Shown one piece after another: positions 20,202 through 32,873 of a stretch of DNA of 64,000 bases (the stretch's first letter is position 1; each line of letters opens with the position of its first letter). Source of the DNA: Pyrenula massariospora (lineage: Eukaryota > Ascomycota > Eurotiomycetes > Pyrenulales > Pyrenulaceae); assembly GCA_021030905.1 (NCBI GenBank), contig JAGFMI010000015.1, forward strand, positions 496,001 through 560,000, written 5' to 3'. The translations under genes and the position numbers were made by a program. A model generated the notes under the pieces. The model searched no databases. It was not told the DNA's origin and saw only the letters and a list, made by a program, of their open reading frames with translations.

Positions 20202-23200
20202 GACGGTTTCGATAATAGAAAAGCGCTAAAAGTATCGGAAGTATTCAAGTTTCTCAAGGTGCAATTCATCACCCGGCCAAGATGTAGAAAATAGAAATAC
20301 CTCTGGAAGTGATACTGACCGAGTGGACGTGGCCCCAGGAATTGCAATTCGCCTCATCACGTTTGCGAAGGACAGCGTAAACGGGAGTTTCGGGATGAGC
20401 TCTGATTTCATCGCTTATTCAGGCCTAAAGAATATGCCAAGCCCTTGGAATTGCACTACAGATGGCTTTGTCGCGTAGTGGCAAGGGCTATAGCAGATGT
20501 CAAGGTCCGAGGATGGGTTGATATAGACTGACTAATGGTTCCTTTTGAAAGTCGCAGATGTTCGTCGTGGGTTTCACATGTAGGGCGACTACGTTGAATA
20601 GAAACTTTTTCAGTAGGTGCTGTGGATTCCTCCCATTATTTACAAGCCGATAGGCGTCCAGAACCGAGTCAACGTTAATGATAACAGCCCTCGTTAGGAA
20701 ACAATAAATGTGTCCGACAAGTTCGTCGTCCATAGAGGTGTCCAACAATAATCCATGCGAAAATGGGCCATTCGTGGTATGCAGATGCGGAGATCAGGAA
20801 ACGCTCTAGCTCTGGTGTTCGAAGCGCTCTAAGGAGGCCCGACACCCCTAACGGCAACTGCTCTCGCTTCGCTCTTCGCTCGGCCCGATGAACCTGGCAG
20901 ACGGTGAGGGCGCTTATTCTCAACACGAGAACATGTGACTGGAAAGCTGCTTTAGGATTTCTTGCCCTTTCATACTGTTTTAGACGAAATAGCTCTGGTC
21001 CAAGCAACCACTGCCTGGGACCGAAACTGTATGGCGCTCCTGAAGCTGTTCGCCATGCTGGGGTGGTGTAGCGTCGTTAATGGCGGTGAAAGTAAAGCTT
21101 ACATGCATCATGGCCTTATGAAAAGTTTTCGCCGTCTAGTGATCACATAGGTTTTAACAGAGGTAACGGATTTCGAGAGATCGATGCAGAAAGTCGCGAG
21201 AAACCCTTGAGGGTGGACTGCGGTGTGCGTATATATCATAGAAGTTTAATGAGCCGGGTTCTTGATTTCAGAGGCCGGCTTAGGGTTGTCGGATGATGAG
21301 AAAGTGGACTGTGGTAGAATTAAGAGACCGAAACATCGAAATGTGGCCAATTGTGGGTAATGATGCCAGGGTTGGCAGCAACGCACAGATGGCGTCGTTA
21401 TGAAAGTAATCAAACATGTGAAAAACTTGCCATGAGAGGAAATTGGCGTGAGGAATGAAATAAGAATTTCATATTGCGTAGTTTTTCTGGGCCTTCCGGC
21501 GTAAAGTAAGTAGATAGTACCTCCGGCAGGTTGAGAGGTCAAAGCGGAGGCCCAGGATGTGGCCGCCCCCCACGTTCAACAGGGTGACAGATGCTGTGCA
21601 ACCACACCGTTGATCGGAAAATAGAAGAGGCTCTTGGTATCGGCTCTTGGACGGTGGGAGATGTGCGAGAACCCTGAACATGCATATGCGCGTCAAGTCA
21701 GCATTGTGAGGGATCGTTTGGACTCCTTGCTAAGAGCATTGACTAACGGACGGTTGGTACGTCGATGGCGTGCTTCGCGTAGCTCGTGAGCATCCGCAGA
21801 TTACTCACCTTCTATTAATGTCGCTGAATCAGAACAATGAGCCGTTGTCGCTTCTGACTGCATTGCTCCACGTGTGGTCGAAAGCCAATGACGAATTGAG
21901 ACGCATTTTTAGGTGTGGCTTGCAGTGAGGTTTGTTGATCCTCCTTCCACAGAGTTTCTAGCCACAGCAGTGTGATGAGGCTACGTGCAGATGAACTGCA
22001 TGCGTCGATGCAGCACGTTCTGATACGGTGACCGGGAGCCAAGGACGGTCCGATTCACACTGGTCCACAAACTTGAAAACCCTTCATCTTCTAGGGTTCT
22101 TTGCCGATCAGCCGGTATCACTTGCGCCAAGTGCAGATTTTGTGCGTCTCTGATGTGAGGTTGGCTTTACCTTCTGATCAGACAAATCGGCCATCAAGAA
22201 GTCATGGAGGCCCATCTGGCCCTTTGCATCTCCTCCTTTATCTGCGACAATTGGGAAATTAGAAGCTGAAGACACAGTACTCATAGGGATCCCTTTAGAA
22301 CACGAAGACAAATCGGCGAGTGGAAGGAAAACTTTTCGACCTTTACCAGATCGAGGAGTTTCGATCGCGTAAGATGGCGATTCTGTTTACTCGGTCTCGT
22401 ATCGTATCTGCCTGTGGGGGCAATCGGCAGAGTGGAAGGGTTCAGGGACAGCCTCCGAGGGAGAAGCTGGCCGGCTGCTTCTGATGCCGGTCCTTCCCGG
22501 GGGAAGTCCAACGGCAGAGAAACCTTGTCAGGCGCGTACGGGAACAATGATCCCTTCTTCTAAGGCCTACGCCTCGTAGACGATGCCATAAAACTCGAAC
22601 CTTAATTTCAACAGCATTGATACCCGGTAAGCTCTGCGTTAGACCAGAGAGCTTCTATCGGGCGTGCAGAAGCTCACCAGAACCAGCACGGTCTTATGGA
22701 ACGAAGTCGTTGGGCCCACGATAAGATATGGAGCAGCGGCCTTATCAAGGCGCTTTGGAAGAGACTAACCGGTCGATGTGAACGCTAGGGCCAGTCATAG
22801 TTTTGAACCCAGATGCGAGGGGACGGGATTCACTCGTCGAAATCCGCCCGTTTGTTACCAAGATTGGCTCGACAAGATGGGATGTTTTTCCGGAGGAGCG
22901 AGTCGTGGGATGCTTGGCCGTCATTGTCTCCCGTCTCTGTGGCTTAGGGGAGGGGCGCTTTGTGGATGGTCCGGAGCATGGACGGCCGGAGTCAAATCAG
23001 AGTGACCAGACAGATGTTTTGTGCAAGAATGCCAGAGGGAGGGGCGGTCGGCGGTGGGGGAAGGAGGGGTGTCCCCCGGAGGCCGCCTGGGAGAGGAAGC
23101 CGGGGGCGGTCATCTCAAGAGGGGAGGCAAAGACGTCCGTGCTCCCCCCAGCGGCAATCTTCTCGCCTGGAACCTGATGTCCGCCCGGGAAGGGGAGTGA

Positions 23201-23873
23201 TTACGAGTGACCCTGCAAGTGAGAACGTGAATAAGCCAAACCTTCGTGGTTCCCATCCAGATTCTGTGCCGTGGATCTTCGATCGCTGGCGCCAATGCAG
23301 ACAAAGAGTCCCCCTTATGCCTGAAGCCGTCGATCATCCTTGGACATTGATTGTGAGTCCACCAAAACTCCTTCCCCGCAATTCACGTTCCACCGCCCAC
23401 TCCTGTACCCCCATCCACATTTTTTTCAACTCTAGACGCTACTTTGCCCCTCCTCCAAGGCCTTGGGGTCTTTCAGAGTTGAACTAAGCGTGGTACCTAA
23501 ACCTATCCAGGCGTAAAACATCCGTCTGTGTCGACTTCTTCTTCTCCTACAGACGCCACCCCAAATCTGGACTCTTTACCGCTGTTTCTTGAGACGCTCG
23601 TTCTGAGGAATCTCTATCTCGGATTCCAGAAACTGAAACTGCTACCCTCTGCACATTGGGACCCGCGCTCCATAAGACTTTGGAAAATTTAGTACTGAGA
23701 CTCTAATATCCTCTTCTCTCCAATCAGACCTGCGCCTCTCCTGTAGCATTCGACCTGCCTTTTCCGAACGAATTTCCAATTTGCAAAGCTTGAGCTCTGC
23801 ACCGACTTAAATCGATTTAGTATCGCAAATCGACCTTGGTCGACACAAATACCATACCCATGTTGGGCCTGAC
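20202..23873. other. 3.7-kb relic-rich stretch upstream of the REG1-type gene
   Basis: Only short, unsupported open frames on both strands. A minus-strand piece at 22547-22170 looks coding-like (SNFPIVADKGGDAKGQMG, followed by a gtaaag donor) but has no partner exons. The last 400 bases (about 23480-23873) are C/T-rich and fit the leader of the gene starting at 23874. No repeat ends, tRNA or rRNA were recognised. Confidence 0.3.
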
Positions 23874-25618
23874 ATGACCGAAGTCCTCACGGCTCCTGGA
23901 GATAGGAGCTTTGGAGCTGGCACACTCCGTCGAACAACGTCACATAATTTTCTTCAGCTGGACACCGCTCCTTCCTACGTCAAAACTGCCCACAATCATC
24001 ACCAGAGGTCTGATCATGAAACCCGACAGATAGCGTCAGCTCCTTCCTCTGCGCCATCGTCACCTCCATTGTCACAAGCCTCCTTCTCCAATACGTCCTA
24101 TTTCTCAACTCCTGCAAGCAGCGTCTCCCTAGACACAAAGGCCGAGATTGAGTATGCAGAAGATGTTGCGTTTCCGTCCTTCGATAGGGGAGACCACTAT
24201 AACACCATCGCTAGATCAGAAGTGGCTGAGATACCTTTGACAGAAAAGGTGGAAGCTTCGCCTGTTAGTGATTCAACCCCACAAGTTCCGAACTCTCCAG
24301 TTCCAAATATTAGTAAAGAGCCTGCAAGAGATGACAACTCCATCGAGAGAGAGCCAAGCAGACATGTTGATTATCTGTCACATGTATGGAAAGAGGAAGA
24401 CATTTGGGCATCATGGAGGTACATCAATGGAAGACGAAAGATGTACAGCAATAGTGCTAGGTTAGAGAATGCTGCTTGGCGGACTTGGACAAAGACGATG
24501 CACAATTTGGAGACTGTAACGCCTGAGGCGTTGAACTGGTATGTTGACCCGGATGATCGATCTATCTCAGTGTTAATCCCTGTAGGCTGAAGGATTGCGA
24601 TGTTACTTGGCTCTACGGCCCATTGCAAACCGCCACAAAGACACCATTGAGCTCTACTTCCTCGCCGCCGCCTAGTCGTTTGTCTAAGACAAATTCCTTT
24701 CTCAACAAAAAACCAATTTTGAAGAAAAAGTCTGCATCCGAAGTTATTCTACAGCGATCAGTCTCAACCCACTCTCTTCTGAAACAGGCAGGTGCCATTC
24801 TGAAAGCACAAGAAATGGGTCCCAGCAAACGTCCTCAATTCGAGCGAGCCTCGTCAGAATTTTCGTCTCTCCCATTCAGTCGTGATTCGTCTTTACAAAC
24901 ACCAACTGACGATCCACCATCAAATTCTTTCTCTTCCGAGCAATCCTCAGGCCTGACTTCACCAAGCGAACGCCGTCACATACACTTTGATAACGAAGTC
25001 AAGCAGATGATTGCTGTAGAAGGTAAGGACGATGACGATGATCTAGCCCATTTAGAAGACGAGAAAGACAACGAGGATGAGGAAGAGGACCTCGTCACAA
25101 TGAAAGAGATTCCATCGAAAGCGAGAATGAGCAATCGGAGCACACCAAGAGGGAGTTTCAGCAAAGACGGCAAAACCATTGCTCCGCTCCCTTCAACGAC
25201 CTTAAACTACCGAGGTGACACTCCAGATCCTGAGAAGCAAGTGTCAAGGCAATTTTCCCCTTGGCAGTCTGGACCCTCGCTCTCCTCATCTGCTTCGCAA
25301 GACACCCTCAGACCATCACGCCCGTCAGCTAATTTCCTCCTCGATGACGACGACGAAGCGGACCTTGGGTGGAACCCGTCTGCGCTGTCTTCACCCCCAC
25401 TCCAGAGCTTCTATGATACCGATCCGGCCGTGGAAGAGTACAACCAGCCTGGTCCTGGAATGCGACGGACTGAATCAGGCATGTTTATGCCCTACGACGA
25501 GGACGAGGATGAGGACGAAGCCGCCATGAATAATACACTTTTTGGTCGTGTCATCGACACAGTAAATACAATGAGAGATATTGGCCACGTCATTTGGAAT
25601 GTTGGGTGGAAGAGATGA
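23874..25618 (+). CDS. REG1: REG1/HEX2-type protein phosphatase 1 regulatory subunit (two exons)
   Basis: The joined protein is 565 aa. A 47-bp intron (24539-24585, gtatgt..tgtag) joins LNW to LKDCDVTWLYGPLQ. Residues about 166-235 carry the conserved fungal block (DYLSHVWKEEDIWASWRYIN .. WLKDCDVTWLYGP), the GATA-like DUF1752 region found in REG1 and relatives. The PP1-docking motif is present as RHIHFDNEV (about residues 352-360), of the REG1 type. The rest is Ser-rich with acidic clusters (DDDDD, DEDEDEDEA). In yeast, Reg1 targets PP1 (Glc7) to Snf1 and other substrates to impose glucose repression. A carbon-signalling role here is inference from the family. The C-terminal FGRVIDTVNTMRDIGHVIWN is also typical. 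Confidence 0.85.
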
Positions 25619-27010
25619 AGCTTCCATGCGTGTTTGCATTTCGACATTGGTCATTCAGCGGTAAACCAAAAGTGAGGCATTCTGTCTTTGTTGCTACATT
25701 TCGCATAGCATTGGAGTTTTCTTGGTGGTCCTTTAGACTTTGAGGGTGGCATTCGCGTCCTGATTCGGTCCCATGTAATTCGAGCTTTTGGTTGTGGCAT
25801 TTATGGCTGTGAATGTCAACTCAAAGAATAAGAGGCTCGATTTAGGGGAGCGCGAGGTAGTCTTTGGCTCGTACTCGGTACCAGGCCTGATACATAGAAT
25901 TATGCTGTGGTGAGGGACTCTTTGGGATGGGGGTGTATGCGCTTCCAGACATGGGCACTATAGCCGTCGACGGCAGGCGTCTCTATCGGAAGAAATCTAA
26001 GTTTCTAGCTAGTCGAACCGCTACTATTATTCAATCATATCCTTACCTGATTAAATCAGCTTTAAAGGAATTTCAAGGGTGCTTGGACCGCGGAAATATA
26101 ATGCGCACTATAACCTAACTAAAGAGGTAAAGTAAAATCGCCTTCGCCAGACTTACCGCGAACTCTCATAGAAGGCTGAAGAACCTGTGTAATCTATTCT
26201 CACGCATTTCTTCAAACTATTCACTCTGCCTCTCATAAGTTGGCCCCCATTCCGGGTACAGAGACATCTGTCGCCTTTGAAATGCTTTCGCAACGTGGCG
26301 GCCAATTTCGTGCCCGAGCCACGCACTGTTCCTATGCCAGGAGTATTAGGTGTTGGATCCGGCCCGCCACGCGGATATCACTTTAGGTCGCATCTTTATC
26401 CTCGAACGGGTATCCCATTCAATCAACTTAGGGGTTCACTAAGTCTCGATTCCATAATGTTTAGTCATGCGCGGCGATTTTCCGAGAACCGGGTTGATAC
26501 GTTGGTACGCATGATCTTACCATTTGCGCCGATTTTCTGGCGAAATCCATCGCGGCTGTGATGGCCGTGCCACTTACGCCTCCAAGAGGCAGATCTATTC
26601 GACCTAATAGATCCTCTCTGACCATGTTACTCTATCCTATTCTCTGTGGGAGACAACGTCAAATACCACTTCATGCGGCGCAACATCCTAGTTCTACGCC
26701 GCTGTGGCATAGACGCCAACATGTTTGAATCCTTGGCCGCCATGAAAGCGCCCTGGAAATACTCCGAAAGGCATTTCATAGCCCGAAGTTCTACGCTTTT
26801 GAAACACGAATGCCAACAGATAGGAGACCCGGTCTCGCTGTCAATATGGCTTTGCAGAAAACCTGAGAGGCACCGGGCATCTTATTGCCCCTGTCGAATA
26901 TATGCCTTTTTCTCTCATTGATTTCTATCTAAGGCGCCGCTGAAGTACCTTCTACACATTCATTTGTAGCTGCGACAGCTTGACCGCGATATTGAGCTCA
27001 GTGACTTGAA
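25619..27010. other. Intergenic region 25619-27010
   Basis: 3' flank of the REG1-type gene, then about 1 kb of short, unsupported frames. From about 26270 to 26920 a few open stretches exist without recognisable motifs. No repeat or RNA gene was seen. Confidence 0.35.
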
Positions 27011-28144
27011 ATGTTAGAGCCGAAGAGGGCCTCGCGCTCCAAAGAGCCTGATCGGCGGCAGATATTTCGAATCTCAAATATCATTTTTTTCTTACTCATA
27101 TGCTGGTGTCTCTTCAGATATGTGTTTGTGATTCGGACAAGTCTCTGGTCCAATACAGGTCCGTCCTAAACATTCACTAACCTAAAATACTAGCAGAAGA
27201 TCCTAACCGAGATTTGGTCACAGAAGCAGACGTTCCATCTAGATACGGCAGAAGACCAAGTGCGAATAAACAGAAGCAGAGTGCAGCTGTAAGCGAGGCA
27301 ACTCTTGACGATCCTATGGAATATGGTCCATCTTTTCGACCACCACGCGATGCCTCAAAATTCCACAAAGCTATCGTGATAGGTCGGACCCGAAACGACA
27401 ATGTTTCATGGGTGGACGAACTTGACTCAGAGTATGTAGTCGCTGTAGTCTTTGCATATGCGAGTTTTCTTTTGGCTAACCTAGTCCTGTAGCTGGATAC
27501 CATATGTCTACACGGTAACTACAAAAACCCCAGCCAATCAACTCAAAGTTCCAATGAACAAGGGGAACGAAGCCATGCCCTACCTGACCTTCATCATCGA
27601 CCATTACTCTGCGCTCCCTGCCCACACATTCTTCATGCATGCCGGCGCAGAACAATATCATAACAATGTTGCCGCCACCCCCAGCGACCACACATCTCTC
27701 AATGTGCTCCGGCGCTTTCCGCCTTCCTCATTTGGCGTGCACGGCTATAAAAATCTGTACTGTATGGCGGAACCAGGCTGCACCGAAGGTGTCCGTCCCT
27801 TCAAGTATACCGATGCAGATCTTGACTTGAGCGGTGGCCGCGTAATCTATCCGCATGACTATCAGGCCTTATTCGGCGTCCCACTCGAGAAGGTCCCACA
27901 ATGGATTGCGGCCCCGTGCTGTGCACAATTTGTGGTCACACGAGACAGAATTTTGGAGAGACCTCTGAAATTTTATAAGCGATTAAGGGACTGGATTCTT
28001 GATCCGAAGCATTCGTCGTACGATTCAGGATGGGTTTTCGAGATGATTTGGCATCAGATTTTTGGAGAGGAAGCTGTGGCTTGTCCTGAAGAGCAGGTGT
28101 GTAGGTGTCAGGTGGAGGGTGATTGTCTGTGGAGCAATCACTGA
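27011..28144 (+). CDS. DUF3431 type II membrane protein (three exons)
   Basis: Exon 1 (27011-27158) starts at an ATG with an in-frame stop just upstream. It encodes a basic start and one membrane helix (ISNIIFFLLICWCLFRYVF, about residues 24-42). A very short intron (27159-27196, 38 bp) has the branch cactaac and a tandem acceptor tagcag. Exon 2 is 27197-27431. A 61-bp intron (27432-27492) precedes exon 3 (27493-28144). The protein is 344 aa. The luminal part carries DUF3431 hallmarks: KVPMNKGNEAMPYLTFIIDH, LPAHTFFMHA, and HYQALFG/WIAAPCCAQFVVTRD-like blocks. The family looks like a Golgi glycosyltransferase, with a type II anchor and a fold near the sugar-transferring enzymes, but its activity is unproven. 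Confidence 0.82.
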
Positions 28145-28632
28145 TCTTGCTATCCGATTGTCAATATTCGTGTTTAAGCCCAGCCAATATCACCTCAGAC
28201 GGTTCTATCAAAGGAATTTGATTTGATGCCGGCAGTTTGAGACGTCAATGCCTGTCTACTTCACAGACTATCACACGACGCTACATTCTATAAGCTGCCA
28301 GAAGTCCTGATTTTTTTAATTGCTGGTATTGAAAAGCCTACAGCTGACAAGGCCCATTCTTGAGCTTACTGCGTGAGGGCTGCCATCTGGGCCATCCTGA
28401 GCGGCCGATTGATATTGAGATCGGTAAAACTCCGGTAGCTTGAGAAACCCCACATGTTGATGCAACGCACGTTCCCAAATTAAGGCATCGACGAGAGCGG
28501 TGCATTGAGACTTGATCGACGCGAAAGCACCTGCTCAAATAAAGGCAACATTCAGCAGTGTTTGGATATTTCATAGCCCCAGCCTGTCTCACTCATTCCT
28601 GTATCCTCAAGACCACATCGCTATTGTGAAAG
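28145..28632. other. Intergenic region 28145-28632
   Basis: 3' flank of the DUF3431 gene and promoter/leader of TMA22. No coding or RNA feature was recognised. Confidence 0.4.
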
Positions 28633-29484
28633 ATGAGCGACGACACCGCCGCCGAAGGGCAAGCAACGGCCCCTGCTGAGCCCCAAGCTCGCAAGATCGT
28701 CTACTGTGGAGGTAAGTTGCCGCGAGCTGGGAATGTGTTGGCCGTAGTAGATGGATAAAAACGATTACTGACCATTGTTTTTGAGGTGAGTAGTCTGTAC
28801 ATTACCTCCAGAGGTAAGTCCCTTACAGAGACTTAATATCCTCAAACCACATCGTCTTTATCAGCACAAGCCGTGTCACTTTGTAGCTGTTCTCACATTC
28901 TCTGACTAGATATAGTATTGCGAGTTCGGCGGCACGGCAAAGAAATGTGAGGAATGGCTCAAGAAAAACCACCCTGACACGCACGAAAAATTATACTCTG
29001 ATGGTGAGATCTTGCCCAATCCTCCTTCACACTTCCTCGAACGGCACCTGGCTAATGCTCTCTTCACCATGTAGAAGCTGTCAACGCAGCCTTGTCCACC
29101 CTCTCTGTCGACGCCCAAAAACGCGCTGCCAAAGACGCCGCCAAGAAGGAAGCCAAAGCTGTCGCGGCTGAAGCTCGCGAATCTGAGCGCAAAGCCGCGG
29201 CAAAAATTCTGATAAAACGCGTTGAGCGCAACAAAAGAAAATATGTCACCGTTGTCAGCGGGCTGGAGGCTCACGGGCTAGATCTGAAGAAAGTAGCCAA
29301 GGAGTTTGGGAAAAGATTTGCTACGGGAAGCAGTGTGACAAAGACTGCAAGTGGCGGGGAAGAGATCACCGTGCAAGGGGACGTGAGTGATGAGATATAT
29401 GATTTCGTGACGGAAAATTACGAGGATATTCCGGAAGAGAATGTGGATTGTATTGAAGATAAGAAGAAGAAGGGGGCAGGATAG
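28633..29484 (+). CDS. TMA22: Translation machinery-associated protein TMA22 (DENR homologue), four exons
   Basis: The 198-aa homologue of DENR/Tma22, which acts with MCT-1/Tma20 in ribosome recycling and re-initiation. Exons: 28633-28711, 28794-28813, 28916-29003, 29075-29484. Exon 2 is only 20 nt (VCTLPPE), yet it completes the N-terminal zinc site CGVCTLPPEYCEFGG. The intron acceptor before exon 3 is atatag at 28915. The middle is an Ala/Lys-rich linker. The C-terminal half is the SUI1/eIF1-like domain (RNKRKYVTVVSGLEAHGLDL .. KKVAKEFGKRFATGSSV). Length and order match the family. All junctions are inferred from frame, consensus sites and the family pattern. Confidence 0.92.
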
Positions 29485-29946
29485 AAGCTGTATCTGGGAG
29501 TTCTGAAAACTTTACTTGGAACGAGTCCTTTCGAGAAGCATCTTCCATTCTAAATAGCCATGTTACTTGGGTAAGGTCTCGTTGAGAAAAGTTCTGCTTG
29601 TAGACTCTCTTGGCGCCAATTTACATCTTGGTATTCGACATCAAAGACTGTGAAAAAGTTGGTGATGACATTCCGAAACTGAGCATCCCTTTACAGACTT
29701 GTATGCTACTCATTGATCGAAGATTCAATTCATCTGCATTTCAGGGGCTTCAGGGGCGTGGGGCATTCGGTGGTCCGTGCATTTACCCTTGCAAGTCCGG
29801 GAAAATGCAGCATAACCTGGCTCACCTCCAATTGATTTTCTTTCTCGAGGGCCCGCGATAGGAGCGCGCTGTTCGCCATCGTTGGGCAGCTGCCCACGCA
29901 AATTGCCCTATTTTACGCTCAGCTCAACTTCCATCTGGACGCGAAC
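29485..29946. other. Intergenic region 29485-29946
   Basis: 3' flank of TMA22 and the promoter of the ELMO gene. No feature was recognised. Confidence 0.4.
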
Positions 29947-32273
29947 ATGGAAGGTACCAATATCCCAGAGCTCGTGGAGCGTCTTGGCTCGTCGGAAGAT
30001 GCTGTCCGCAAAATGGCGGCCTTCAGATTGCAGTCCAACATTGGCGATCCTAGTTTTGCGGACATCTTCATTCTAGAGGGTGGTCTGGACAAGTTGATGA
30101 ACTTGGTCATGAACACGAATGGGAATACCTTAGCATATGCGTTGACGAGCTTGAGTCGCTTGCTTGAACTTGACACGGGGTGGGAACATGTTGGAGCGCT
30201 AGGACTGGGAGGCAACGGGCAGGGGAGCGGGTTGGTTAAGAGGGTGAGTAGCTCGAGAGCTGTTGGAGGACGGTTGTGCTGTCATAGACTGCTTGCAGAA
30301 CCAGGAAAATGCTGACTTGAACCAAATAGGCGGTCGAATTGATCATCAAGCACCCTTTGGTCAACATTTTGCGAGGAGCAATGTCGGTTCTTGTCGCTAT
30401 AGTGTCGCGCCCATACAACACTGGCCGCTCTTCGTCTCCGACAGGGCCAGCTGGACTACGAGCTCTCAAACCTGCCATTGCAATCTATCCGCAATTCCTG
30501 GAGATGATAGTATCTCGGCTGTCGTCTGCGGACCATGCGCTCTGTGCAAATGCCCTACAATTGATCAACGCGCTTACAAGAGACGCCATTTCCGACGAAG
30601 TCGAGTCTGAGTTTCCCAAGTTTGTTAAAAAGCTTCAAGAGCTGGGTGTTTACAAGTCCGTATATGTCTTGATGCAGAGCTCAGCCTTGCAGGACCTTGC
30701 GCATCCGCTGATTGAGTTTCAAGTCTTAATGAAAATTCAAATACAAAAATGGAGGGACACAACGATAGACCTAGAAAGACCAGAGCACCGGAGGGCGCTA
30801 AAAAGCATACATCTGGCTAGTAATCCGGAGAGAATACCAGAGGCATCACCAAGTATTGAGGGACAAGATCAACCACGGAAACACAATCCCGAGAAGTGGA
30901 GGCGGCTAGGTTTTGGGTCAGAGCATCCTGCTGCAGGGTTCGATGAGATGGGCTATCTGGGTATGATCGACCTGACAGACTATACCATTACCCATCAGGA
31001 AGAGTTCCAACGCGTTCTACTTGAGCAGGCAAATCAACCCCCGGAGAAAAGGTGTCCGATTGCAAGAGCAAGCCTACAGGTCACAGCCGTTCTTTACGAA
31101 CATTTTGAGGTTGACAAATCTGACCTTGAAGATGCTAAGTCATATCTTGCTCTGGAATCAAGGGTCAGCTTCGATAAAGTCTTCAAGCCTCTTCTACTGC
31201 ACTGGCAGAGATTACATGTGGCTGGTTTGCATGCTTTCTTCCGCCTATGGAAAGCCACGGGGGCTGAGCAGGAAGATCTTGTCAAGATTGTCGAATTGGT
31301 CAGAATCTTGATAGAATCAGTGGTCGGCGGCGCTCCTAGGACGAAGGATATATCAGAGATTGAGGAGGAACTGCAAGATTTCGACTACAAGCGGCTACGG
31401 GAGCTGCAGATGGAGCTTATGGAATTGACATATGAAGACGTGTGGGGACAGCATCTGAGGCAAATGAGAGACGAATTACAAGGTGAAGCTTTGCAGTTCG
31501 TGAGGGAGCAACGGATTCGATGTTTGCTGACCGGAGCTTGGTTTCCCAACCACCTCGACTATAAGGCGGGCAATGGACCGGTCCACGGGAGTGATTTGAA
31601 AAGAAGCGTGCCAGCTTCATTCCGATACATCCAGCTCAGCCACAACAGGAGACACCTACATTGGGCCGACTTTGAAAGCAAGCTTGAGCAACATCCTGAT
31701 CTAGAAGAGCTGCCTGAAAAGAGTCAGTTCATCTGAACTAACTACTTTGCGTGTAATGCTGACGTTATCACAGTCGACCTTACAACCGTCTCCTCCGTTG
31801 TTTCTAACGTCTCTGCCCCTTCAGAAACATCCTCCTCATTGTCGTCGCGTTCCTCATCCCGCTCCAATTCCCCAACACGCCATCACCAACCCTCAACAAC
31901 CACAATAACCATCCACGGCCTCCTCTCTGACTCCGACCTCACGCGCACTAGATCCCGCTCCCATGCCCACACTTCCTCCAAATCCTCTCAACACCAAAAA
32001 GAGACAGTGCTCCTAACCCTTCATCCAACTACGCAATCTCTTGCTTCAGAGTGGCTGGATGGCCTGCTCATGCTCCTCAATCAGCAGCCCATTACTGCGG
32101 AAACGAATCGGCTGGTGAATATGATCGGTGGGTATGGGCTGAAGATACGGTTGTTGAACGTGCGGTTTGACGATCTTGGTCCATTGGGAGAGGGAGAGGA
32201 CGAGGGAGGGCCAGAAGTGCCCAGTAGGGAAGGGTTGGATGAGGATTATTATTATGATGCGTTTGGAGGTTGA
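29947..32273 (+). CDS. ELMO/CED-12 domain protein (three exons)
   Basis: A 729-aa homologue of engulfment and cell motility proteins, which in animals act with DOCK-type exchange factors on Rac-type GTPases. Exons: 29947-30243, 30330-31722, 31774-32273. The last intron (31723-31773) starts with gtcagt and joins PEK to IDLTT. The N-terminal 300 residues are armadillo-like helices (MEGTNIPELVERLGSS..). The ELMO domain lies at about residues 300-460 (GYLGMIDLTDYTITHQEEFQ, CPIARASLQVTAVLY). From about 497 a C-terminal PH domain begins (CLLTGAWFPN .. RYIQLSHNRRHLHWADF). It is split by a Ser-rich insert (SSSLSSRSSSRSNSP) and ends in an acidic tail. In fungi the likely role is Rac/Cdc42 control of polarity. 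Confidence 0.85.
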
Positions 32274-32873
32274 GGGATGAGTGTGGATAATGAGAGTCGG
32301 AGTTTGAAGATGGCAGCTAAGGGGCTGGAAACGGCTCCTCGTTTTTTCGAATAAGAGTCGGCGCTGTCTTGGATCGGATATACAGATTTACTTTGGGCGG
32401 AGGTTTCTTGCATGATACCCTAGGGCTCTGATTCAGTAGCGAGGCGTTGTTATAAACGAGGACAGTTTTATTCTTGTGGAAATAAAATCTTTCTAAGCTG
32501 GATGTATGTACTAGTGCATCTACTATTTTGTTCACAGATGACAACGTGTATATGTCCCTAGATCTCCACATCCTGGCACGCCTGGGTTCAAGCTGTCGGT
32601 AGATCCTCGGTGCTATCGTTGCGGCTTGGCATCCCTTTTGGGACTGATGCCGCAACCTTCTACACGCGCAGTCCTAATCAAAACTAATATCATCGATCTA
32701 GCTGGAAGAGATTGTCACGTCGGTAGATTCTAGGTAAATGTCCTTCAGACAAGGTAGATGTATGGGTCTATTTCTCTTGTACATAATCTCTTTCGTTCTT
32801 TGGTTCATCTTCCCCAGTTGCACTCGACCGCTCCTTTTCTTTCTCTCCCTGTTCATTCCTAGACGCCCCAGTA
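32274..32873. other. Intergenic region 32274-32873
   Basis: ELMO 3' flank and ABC transporter promoter/leader. Sequence before 32874 is T/C-rich (tcgttctttggttcatct), fitting a fungal leader. No gene was recognised. Confidence 0.4.

Noticed and set aside
22778-23487. Overlapping plus-strand open frames upstream of the REG1-type gene
   Set aside because: Arg/Gly/Pro-rich translations in GC-rich DNA, no start context, no domain and no consistent frame.
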